5,444 bases of DNA from assembly GCA_024683115.1 (NCBI GenBank), contig JAIKYM010000002.1, positions 1 through 5,444 on the forward strand. Direction: 5' to 3'. The first letter of the stretch is position 1; each line of letters opens with the position of its first letter. This stretch comes from Bacilli bacterium (GTDB lineage: Bacteria; Bacillota_I; Bacilli_A; RF39; UBA660). The position numbers and the translations under genes were made by a program. Shown here one piece after another: positions 1 through 5,444 of the stretch. The notes beneath the pieces were generated by a model. That model searched no databases. It was given only the letters and a program-made list of their open reading frames with translations, and had not been told where the DNA came from.

Positions 1-12
1 ATTATGGAAGTT

Positions 13-40
13 AAAAGAGATGCTTAATAGCATCTCTTTT
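13..40 (-). terminator. Intrinsic terminator after the HAD gene
   Basis: An 11-bp perfect inverted repeat (AAAAGAGATGC at 13-23, GCATCTCTTTT at 30-40) encloses a 6-nt loop. On the minus strand the stem ends in a TTTT run, as in a factor-independent terminator for the aquaporin-HAD unit. The first base of the stem is the last base of the HAD stop codon (42-40). On the plus strand the stem is followed by five T, so it could also stop transcription arriving from the left, although no plus-strand gene is visible. Confidence 0.85.
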
Positions 41-501
41 TAATCTGATAAAACTGAATCCTTATAAAGGATAACATTATTTTTATTATTCTTTCTAACT
101 GCATCTATGATACGAGGATCATCATCAATTAGAACAATAATATCATCAGTTTTAATACTGTTAATAAAATCTCTTTTAATTTCTGGTGATGGTTTATTAC
201 CACGAATATTTCTAATTAGAATGGCTCTATTCTCTTTAGGTATTTCAGGTAAATATTTATCTAACCATTTATTCTTTTGATCTATATGTTTTTGTTCATG
301 ACCAATAGATAAGATATAAAATGAAATATTATCATATTCACTAATAATCTTTTTAACATTATTAATTCTATTCAATAATGGTCTTTTAATATCATAATTA
401 TCAGCATTACCTACTTCATAATGTACTATAGTTCCATCCATATCTAAGTATACTCTGATATTCTTTTTACCTATCTTTTTTAATTCTTTATCCAAAAACA
501 T
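40..501 (-). CDS. Small capless HAD-superfamily phosphatase-like protein
   Basis: This 153-residue soluble protein has the HAD fold signature. Motif I is DMDGT at 20-24, with nucleophile D20 and acid/base D22. Motif II is S65 at the end of a hydrophobic strand (FYILS). A motif III lysine is probably K103 or K109, and motif IV is the acidic run D126-D128 after VLI. The KxKWL pattern near W79 and the DDDP ending recall 5'(3')-deoxyribonucleotidases (NT5C family), so a nucleotidase is one reasonable guess. However, only about 43 residues separate motifs I and II, too few for the usual C1 cap, and the substrate cannot be named. It starts 20 bases after the aquaporin stop, with AGGA at 509-512 seven bases before the ATG, and is probably co-transcribed with it. 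No signal peptide or membrane segment is seen, so it should be cytoplasmic. HAD membership is firm; the substrate is unknown. Confidence 0.85.
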   Translation of the reverse strand: MFLDKELKKIGKKNIRVYLDMDGTIVHYEVGNADNYDIKRPLLNRINNVKKIISEYDNISFYILSIGHEQKHIDQKNKWLDKYLPEIPKENRAILIRNIRGNKPSPEIKRDFINSIKTDDIIVLIDDDPRIIDAVRKNNKNNVILYKDSVLSD

Positions 502-521
502 AAAATCATCCTGTTCAACAA

Positions 522-1226
522 TTATTTTCTTTTCTTTACTTTCTTAGGTACATCAACTTTTTCTTTTTCAGTATTGAAGTACTTAAATAATAAAGCTGAT
601 CCTGAAGCACCAACACATGGAGCTACAATGAATAACCAAACTTGTTCTAGAGCTTTACCACCCATAAGAACAGCAGGAGCTAAACTTCTAGCTGGGTTAA
701 CAGATGTTCCAGTTAGTTTAATACCTAATAAATGAACAAACATTAATGTTAAACCAATAACAATACCAGCAACACTCTTTTTAGATTCATCACTAGTAAC
801 ACCAAGAATAGTATAAACAAATACAAAAGTTAATACTACTTCAACAATGAATGCACCTAGTAAAGTAATGTTACTATCAGATAACTCTGCAAATCCATTT
901 GCCCCAAGTACAATTGGAGCATTAACCATTAGTGTATTCTTGAATACTACATATAATAATGTAGAAGCCATGAATGCACCAAAGATTTGACCTACAACAT
1001 ATCCTATGAAATCTTTAACACTTAACTTACCATTTATTAAGCATGCTAATGAAACAGCTGGATTTACGTGACATCCTGAAATATTACCAATTACATAAGC
1101 TGATGCTACTATTGCTAAGCCAAATGCTAATGCTGTGCATAATAAATCTCCTGTAACTACTGCAATTCCTGTACCAAAAAATACTAAAATAAATGTTCCT
1201 ATAAATTCTGCTATATACTTTTTCAT
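522..1226 (-). CDS. aqpZ: Aquaporin, AqpZ-like water channel
   Basis: This 234-residue integral membrane protein of the MIP family should form tetrameric channels for passive water flow. Six hydrophobic segments are interrupted by two half-helices carrying the NPA boxes, at 55-57 (after SGCHV) and 177-179 (after GTSV). Aligned by eye with E. coli AqpZ, the aromatic/arginine filter is F35, H165, T174 and R180, the water-selective set; a glycerol facilitator would usually have a smaller residue in place of the histidine and a wider pore. The length is normal (AqpZ is 231). The C-terminus ends in a lysine-rich tail (about 220-234, KKVKKRK at the end) that is longer and more basic than in AqpZ. 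The start is supported by AAAGGA at 1236-1241, nine bases upstream, and by the conserved N-terminal AEFIGTF. It is the first gene of a probable unit with the HAD gene and has its own promoter candidate. Family is certain; water preference is inferred from the filter. Confidence 0.95.
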   Translation of the reverse strand: MKKYIAEFIGTFILVFFGTGIAVVTGDLLCTALAFGLAIVASAYVIGNISGCHVNPAVSLACLINGKLSVKDFIGYVVGQIFGAFMASTLLYVVFKNTLMVNAPIVLGANGFAELSDSNITLLGAFIVEVVLTFVFVYTILGVTSDESKKSVAGIVIGLTLMFVHLLGIKLTGTSVNPARSLAPAVLMGGKALEQVWLFIVAPCVGASGSALLFKYFNTEKEKVDVPKKVKKRK

Positions 1227-1254
1227 ATTCCCTTATCCTTTCTAATTTAATTCT

Positions 1255-1282
1255 ATTATAATTCGAATTTTTATTCAATAAA
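1255..1282 (-). promoter_or_regulatory. Candidate promoter of the aquaporin-HAD unit
   Basis: A perfect TATAAT -10 box lies at 1255-1260 on the minus strand, about 29 bases before the aquaporin ATG, leaving a short leader with the ribosome binding site. The best -35 at normal spacing is TTTATT at 1277-1282 (16-bp spacer), a weak match; a better-looking TTGAAT at 1273-1278 is only 12 bases away, too close. A perfect 10-bp palindrome (AATTCGAATT, 1260-1269) sits in the spacer and touches the -10. In DNA this AT-rich a TATAAT can occur by chance, but the position just after a terminator fits a promoter. Confidence 0.5.
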
Positions 1283-1306
1283 AAATAAGAGATATAAATC
1301 TCTTAT
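1280..1306 (-). terminator. Intrinsic terminator of the ABC exporter operon
   Basis: A 9-bp perfect stem (ATAAGAGAT at 1285-1293, ATCTCTTAT at 1298-1306) with a 4-nt loop is followed on the minus strand by a run of T (1285-1280, partly within the stem). It closes the exporter operon. The 5' arm starts inside the last leucine codon and contains the whole TAA stop (1305-1303). The stem is AT-rich, so efficiency is uncertain. Its core AAGAGAT/ATCTCTT is the same as in the terminator at 13-40. Confidence 0.75.
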
Positions 1307-3420
1307 AATTTAAATTGAGAATTGTATAAATTAGCATAGAAACCTTTTTGTTTTAATAACTCATTATGAGTTCCCATTTCAACTATATTACCCTCATCCA
1401 TAACTAAGATAAGATCAGCATTTTTAATTGTTGATAATCTATGAGCTATGATAAATGATGTACGACCTACCATTAGTTTATCCATAGCTTGTTGAACTAA
1501 TTCTTCAGTTCTTGTATCTACGTTAGATGTAGCTTCATCTAATATTAGGAATGGAGCATCTTCTAACATACCACGAGCTATAGTTAATAATTGCTTTTGT
1601 CCACTTGATATAGAATCATTTTCAGTAATCTCTGTATCTATTCCATTTGAAAGTGTTGCAATAAAGTGTTTTAAACCAACAGTATCTAATACTTTATTAA
1701 TTTCTTCATCAGTTATTTTCTCACGATTAAATCTTATATTATCTTTAATAGTTCCATTGAATAACCATGTGTCTTGAAGAACCATAGTAAATAAGTTATG
1801 AATATTCTCTCTAGATAAATCTTTTATAGATATTCCATCTATAATAATATCTCCTTCATCAATGTTATAGAACTTCATTAATAAGTTAACTATTGTAGTC
1901 TTACCTGCTCCTGTAGGTCCAACGATAGCAATCTTACTACCTGGTTTAGCACTGGCAGAGAAATCCTTAATAATAACTTTATCATCTGTATAACCAAATT
2001 TAACATTCTTAAATTCAATATTACCTTTAGCATTTTTTAATGCTAATTTATTCTTAATATTAGATTCATCATCCATTTCATTTTCATCTAATAATTCAAA
2101 TACTCTTTCACCAGCTGCAGCTGTTGATTGAAGTGATGTGAATGCTTGAGCTATTTGAGAAAGTGGATTAGTAAATAATCTAACATAAATCATAAATGCT
2201 ACAATAACACCAAATGAAATACTACCTTTTAATGTTAGTAATGCACCTACTATACAGACAGCAACATAACCAAAGTTACCAACAAATCCCATAAGTGGTT
2301 GCATTAATCCTGATAAGAATTGACTCATCATATTAGCTTTATATACACCTTCATTTAATTCATCGAATTCTTTATCTGATGTTTCTTTTCCATTATAAGC
2401 TTTAACAACTAATAAACCAGAATACACTTCTTCAATATGAGAATTTAATTTACCTAATTCTTCTTGCCTTTGGATAAAATATTTTTGTGATTTTCCTAAT
2501 ATGATAATCATAAATACAAATCCAATGATAGTTGAGAATATTGCAGCTAAAGTCATTAATACATTAGTAGCAAACATCATTATTATTGCACCAATAAATA
2601 AAGTAAGTGATGATACTAATGTTGCTAATGAATTATTTAAACTTTGAGCAACTGTATCAACATCATTTGTAACTCTAGATAATACATCACCTACTTGATT
2701 ATTATCAAAATATACAAGCGGTAATTTATTAATCTTATATGAAATTCTATTTCTTAAATCTCTAGCTGATTTATTAGATACAATAGCAGTAATAATAGAT
2801 GTTAAGTAATTGAAGAATGCGCTTACAATTAATAACATTATTAATATAGAACCATATGTTAATACTTTCTTAAAATCAATAGTTGGAAGTATTACTTTCT
2901 TAACACTTTCAGGTGCTGAATCAAATGCTTTTAACATTGCTTCACTATTAGTTTGATCAACAGTTTCAAATATCTTTTTTAATTCTATTTGATCATCAGT
3001 TGTAATAACTACTCCATCTATTTCAAAAGATGGATAAATATATTCTTTAATTGAATTAGGTAAACGCTTAAATGCTTCATAGTTAAATGTAGTATTGTTA
3101 TCTAAATATTCACCGTATTCAGTTCTATCATATATTAATAAACTTTCATCAAATAATATCTTTGAATTATCAATTGGATTATTAATCTTAGTAACTATTG
3201 TTGTCATGTTAGTACTATTAACACCAATACCTGATGATATAGTATCAGTTAACTTAGATAACATACCAGGTGATACTATAGACATTACTGATGATAAAGC
3301 AGCAAGTAATAAAGAAATTAACATTAATAATCTATATCTATCAATTTCTTTAAAAATTCTTTTAATTGATCCAAAGAAGTCTTTTGATTTCTCTGGTGCT
3401 TTTCCACGTGCTCCTCTCAT
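1303..3420 (-). CDS. Heterodimeric ABC exporter, consensus-site subunit with extracellular insert
   Basis: This 705-residue half-transporter (membrane domain plus ATPase) should pair with the 587-residue product of the upstream gene as an efflux pump in the cytoplasmic membrane. A basic N-terminus (MRGARGKAPEKSKDF) leads into TM1 (about 31-52); TM2 to TM6 fall near 187-212, 264-284, 288-308, 374-397 and 402-420. The ATPase shows A-loop Y477, Walker A GPTGAGKT at 501-508, Q-loop Q549, signature ISSGQ at 604-608 (first glycine of LSGGQ replaced by serine), Walker B ending D628 with catalytic E629, D-loop SNVD at 632-635 and switch H660. It thus supplies the intact Walker B and a degenerate signature, like TM288. 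An insert of about 120 residues lies between TM1 and TM2 on the outer face; related Bacillota proteins of 650-750 residues also carry one. The substrate is unknown; drugs, lipids and peptides are all possible. The start overlaps the upstream stop by one base and has an AGGAGG site seven bases away. Confidence 0.93.
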   Translation of the reverse strand: MRGARGKAPEKSKDFFGSIKRIFKEIDRYRLLMLISLLLAALSSVMSIVSPGMLSKLTDTISSGIGVNSTNMTTIVTKINNPIDNSKILFDESLLIYDRTEYGEYLDNNTTFNYEAFKRLPNSIKEYIYPSFEIDGVVITTDDQIELKKIFETVDQTNSEAMLKAFDSAPESVKKVILPTIDFKKVLTYGSILIMLLIVSAFFNYLTSIITAIVSNKSARDLRNRISYKINKLPLVYFDNNQVGDVLSRVTNDVDTVAQSLNNSLATLVSSLTLFIGAIIMMFATNVLMTLAAIFSTIIGFVFMIIILGKSQKYFIQRQEELGKLNSHIEEVYSGLLVVKAYNGKETSDKEFDELNEGVYKANMMSQFLSGLMQPLMGFVGNFGYVAVCIVGALLTLKGSISFGVIVAFMIYVRLFTNPLSQIAQAFTSLQSTAAAGERVFELLDENEMDDESNIKNKLALKNAKGNIEFKNVKFGYTDDKVIIKDFSASAKPGSKIAIVGPTGAGKTTIVNLLMKFYNIDEGDIIIDGISIKDLSRENIHNLFTMVLQDTWLFNGTIKDNIRFNREKITDEEINKVLDTVGLKHFIATLSNGIDTEITENDSISSGQKQLLTIARGMLEDAPFLILDEATSNVDTRTEELVQQAMDKLMVGRTSFIIAHRLSTIKNADLILVMDEGNIVEMGTHNELLKQKGFYANLYNSQFKL

Positions 3421-5183
3421 TATAATTCCTCCTCACTTAATTGTGATAAGGCAATTTGTTTATAAACATCACAATTCTTTAATAACTCTTTATGTGTTCC
3501 TTGACCTACACACTCTCCATCATTTAATACAATGATTTTATCAGCATTCATAATAGTACCAATTCTTTGGGCTACAATTAATACTGTCGCACCATCTACA
3601 TATTTCTTTAATTCTTTTCTTAAAGTAGAATCAGTCTTATAATCTAGTGCTGAGAATGTATCATCGAATATATATATTTCAGGATCTCTTGCTATAGCTC
3701 TAGCTATAGATAATCTTTGTTTTTGTCCACCAGAAATATTTGTTCCACCTTGAGCTATGTGAGATTCATAACCATCTTCCATCTTTTCAACAAAGTCTTT
3801 TGCTTGTGCTACATTTATAGCTTCTTTAATCTTTTCTTCTGTTACTTTCTTTTTATCGTTTTTACCATATGAAATATTATAATTAACAGTTCCATCAAAA
3901 AGAACAGCTTTTTGAGGAATATATCCAATTATATTATGTAATGCTTCTTCTTTATACTCTTTAACATTAACACCATTAACTAATACTTCTCCACCAGTAA
4001 CATCATAAAATCTAGGAATTAAATTAACTAATGTAGTTTTACCTGAACCAGTTGATCCAATGAATGCAACTGTCTCACCCTTTTTAACTTCAAAACTAAT
4101 ATTCTTCAACATATCATCATCACCATCTGGATATTTAAATGATACATTTTTGAATTCAATAGTTCCTTCTTGATTAGCTTTACCTTTTTCTAAAGTACCT
4201 TCTTTAATAGATATATCTGATTCTAATACTTCATTAATTCTTTCAGCAGATACCGATGCTCTAGGTATTAACATGAAGATCATAGCTAGCATTAAGAAAG
4301 ACATGATTACTTGCATACCATATGAAGAAAATACTACCATATTTGAGAATATAGTTAACTTATCATATAACATTGCTTTACTAATTAATAAAGCACCGAT
4401 TAAATATATAGCTAAAGTTAAACCATGCATAACTATGTTCATCATTGGTCCCATAATAGCAAAAGTCTTTTGAATAAATAAATTAGTTCTAGTTAAATCA
4501 TCATTAATATCTGAGAACTTATTTTCTTGATATTCTTCTGCATTAAATGCTCTAATAACTCTTATACCAGTTAAACTCTCTCTAGTTACACCATTTAAAT
4601 TATCAGTTAACTTTTGTACCTTCTTAAACTTAGGTGATACCACAATCATGATTGAAAAGATTGTTGTTAATAATATAACTACACCTACACCTGTAGCAAT
4701 TGACCATTCAGTAGATTTATTTAGAATCTTCATGATAGCCCAAACAGCTGTTACAGGTGATTTAATCATAAAGATTGTACCCATAGCAAATAACATTTGT
4801 AATTGAGTTATATCATTTGTAGTTCTAGTTATAAGTGAAGATGTCTTAAACTTTTTAACATCTGCTACACTTAGTCTTTCAACTTTATCAAATAAAGCCT
4901 TTCTTGTATTTCTTGAAAATGATGCAGCTATATTAGCTGTTAAATATCCTGTTACTATTAATGTTACTAAACTTGCTAATGCACATAGTAACATAAAAAA
5001 ACCATTTTTAATTATTTCGTTCATATCACTTCCAGGTGTTTGAGCAAGTCTTGTTACCTGTGACATATAATCAGGCATTTTAAGTTCTACAAACACTTGA
5101 AAAACTATTAATAAAACAGTTAACAAAAGAAATATATAATCTCTTTTATTTAAGTTTTTAAATAACTTTAAAATCTTAATCAT
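3420..5183 (-). CDS. Heterodimeric ABC exporter, degenerate-site subunit
   Basis: This 587-residue half-transporter is the partner of the 705-residue protein encoded next. Six TM helices fall near 16-33, 61-83, 133-152, 162-182, 243-268 and 277-306, with the usual short TM1-TM2 loop. The ATPase domain (from about 341) has Y351 as probable A-loop residue, Walker A GSTGSGKT at 376-383, Q-loop Q424, signature ISGGQ at 483-487, Walker B D507 followed by D508 where the catalytic glutamate belongs, D-loop SALD at 511-514, and Q539 in place of the switch histidine (VAQR). The D and Q substitutions are the mark of the degenerate half of TM287/288-like exporters (TM287, LmrC, BmrC). This subunit therefore contributes a poor catalytic Walker B but the intact signature for the partner's site. 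The start is supported by AAGGAGG at 5190-5196, six bases upstream. No convincing promoter is visible within the 48-base gap to the preceding gene. An efflux role is inferred from the family; the substrate is unknown. Confidence 0.94.
   Translation of the reverse strand: MIKILKLFKNLNKRDYIFLLLTVLLIVFQVFVELKMPDYMSQVTRLAQTPGSDMNEIIKNGFFMLLCALASLVTLIVTGYLTANIAASFSRNTRKALFDKVERLSVADVKKFKTSSLITRTTNDITQLQMLFAMGTIFMIKSPVTAVWAIMKILNKSTEWSIATGVGVVILLTTIFSIMIVVSPKFKKVQKLTDNLNGVTRESLTGIRVIRAFNAEEYQENKFSDINDDLTRTNLFIQKTFAIMGPMMNIVMHGLTLAIYLIGALLISKAMLYDKLTIFSNMVVFSSYGMQVIMSFLMLAMIFMLIPRASVSAERINEVLESDISIKEGTLEKGKANQEGTIEFKNVSFKYPDGDDDMLKNISFEVKKGETVAFIGSTGSGKTTLVNLIPRFYDVTGGEVLVNGVNVKEYKEEALHNIIGYIPQKAVLFDGTVNYNISYGKNDKKKVTEEKIKEAINVAQAKDFVEKMEDGYESHIAQGGTNISGGQKQRLSIARAIARDPEIYIFDDTFSALDYKTDSTLRKELKKYVDGATVLIVAQRIGTIMNADKIIVLNDGECVGQGTHKELLKNCDVYKQIALSQLSEEEL
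3428..3433 (-). promoter_or_regulatory. Ribosome binding site inside the upstream coding end
   Basis: AGGAGG lies seven bases before the ATG of the 705-residue subunit and is encoded by the two final GAG codons and the GAA that follows (the EEE of the SEEEL terminus) of the 587-residue subunit. With the TAATG stop/start overlap this fixes the start at 3420 and implies translational coupling of the two subunits, as expected for a 1:1 heterodimer. Confidence 0.85.
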
Positions 5184-5201
5184 TTTTACCCTCCTTACAT
5201 T

Positions 5202-5230
5202 AAATAAAAGTAAATCTTATACGATTTACT
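5202..5230 (-). terminator. Hairpin between ABC genes, weak terminator or operator
   Basis: A perfect 8-bp inverted repeat (AGTAAATC at 5209-5216, GATTTACT at 5223-5230) with a 6-nt spacer begins one base after the stop codon of the partial ABC gene and is followed on the minus strand by TTTATTTA. It has only two G:C pairs, so as a terminator it would be weak, and the T tract is interrupted. The symmetric 8-6-8 dyad, 26 to 47 bases before the exporter start, could instead bind a dimeric regulator. Confidence 0.45.
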
Positions 5231-5231
5231 C

Positions 5232-5444
5232 TTATAACAATGGTTCACTTTCTAATAATTCATGATTCTTCATGAAATAATGTTTCTTACATATAGTTGT
5301 AAAAATAGGCTTATGAGAAACTATTACATAACTCTTTTTCTTCCAATATTTCTTAATCATATTTGCAATTATTTTTTCACTATCCATATCTAAATCATAA
5401 GTTGGTTCATCAAGTAAAAGAGTTTCCTTATCAGATATAATACA
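5232..5444 (-). CDS. ABC-transporter ATPase, C-terminal end only (partial)
   Basis: The window edge cuts this gene; only its last 70 codons and TAA stop are present. They read as the end of an ABC nucleotide-binding domain: Walker B LLLDEP with D12 and catalytic E13 (numbered from the first visible codon), D-loop YDLD at 16-19, and switch H44 in VSHK. Only 26 residues follow the switch histidine, so nothing else is fused at the C-terminus. All visible catalytic residues are intact. The signature and Walker A lie outside the window, so I cannot tell whether this is a stand-alone ATPase or the end of a protein with a membrane domain. The DEPTYDLD form differs from the DEATSNVD and DDTFSALD of the two exporter subunits, so it is probably from another ABC family. 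It lies 48 bases upstream of the exporter operon in the same direction. Confidence 0.85.
   Translation of the reverse strand, partial: CIISDKETLLLDEPTYDLDMDSEKIIANMIKKYWKKKSYVIVSHKPIFTTICKKHYFMKNHELLESEPLL

Noticed and set aside
1084..1278. 64-codon open frame on the minus strand overlapping the aquaporin start
   Set aside because: It lies mostly inside the aquaporin in another frame, has a low-complexity Asn/Ser/Ile/Tyr composition with no recognisable motif, and begins in the promoter/leader region. It is a shadow of the real gene.
3095..3535. 146-codon open frame on the plus strand across the junction of the two ABC genes
   Set aside because: It is antisense to two well-supported coding regions with complete ABC motifs, and its product has no recognisable domain; open antisense frames are common in AT-rich genes that use TAA stops.
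4273..4473. 66-codon open frame on the plus strand inside the 587-residue ABC subunit
   Set aside because: It is antisense to a membrane-domain coding stretch; its hydrophobic look reflects the complementary strand of TM codons, and no independent promoter or ribosome binding site was found.
3420..5183. Broken or inactive ABC gene because of the missing catalytic glutamate and switch histidine
   Set aside because: The same D and Q substitutions are regular in the degenerate subunits of heterodimeric exporters, the frame is full length, and the partner carries the matching intact residues.
5184..5231. Riboswitch or attenuator leader before the exporter operon
   Set aside because: The gap is only 48 bases, with a single short hairpin and no alternative pairing or leader peptide, too little for a known riboswitch class.
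40..5444. Mollicutes-type genetic code
   Set aside because: All tryptophans are TGG, no in-frame TGA is needed and all stops are TAA; nothing in the window calls for TGA read as Trp.

Overview
The window is AT-rich DNA (roughly 30% G+C by eye) with every gene on the minus strand. It looks like a low-GC Bacillota genome, possibly one of the basal Bacilli or Mollicutes-like gut lineages; that lineage guess is weak. All six tryptophans in the five reading frames are TGG and all five stops are TAA. Nothing therefore points to the Mycoplasma code in which TGA means Trp.

Layout in the direction of transcription (high to low coordinates): (1) The last 70 codons of an ABC-transporter ATPase enter from the right edge and stop at 5232, followed at once by a dyad (5209-5230) that could be a weak terminator. 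(2) A two-gene operon (5183 to 1303) encodes the two half-transporters of a heterodimeric type IV ABC exporter of the TM287/288, LmrCD and BmrCD kind. The genes overlap by one base (TAATG), and the second gene's ribosome binding site lies inside the last codons of the first. The ATP-site substitutions are complementary, giving one degenerate and one consensus ATP site. (3) After a terminator that contains the stop codon come a short promoter region and a second unit: an AqpZ-like aquaporin (1226 to 522), then a small HAD-fold phosphatase-like protein (501 to 40), closed by a strong hairpin terminator at 13-40.

No mobile element, CRISPR array, tRNA or rRNA is visible, and no gene-free stretch exceeds 80 bases. 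I do not see a clearly new biological system; this is mostly ordinary membrane-transport gene content. The points most worth a second look are an internal duplication in the extracellular insert of the larger ABC subunit, the placement of every terminator-like hairpin directly on or against a stop codon, and the unexplained pairing of a water channel with a capless HAD protein.
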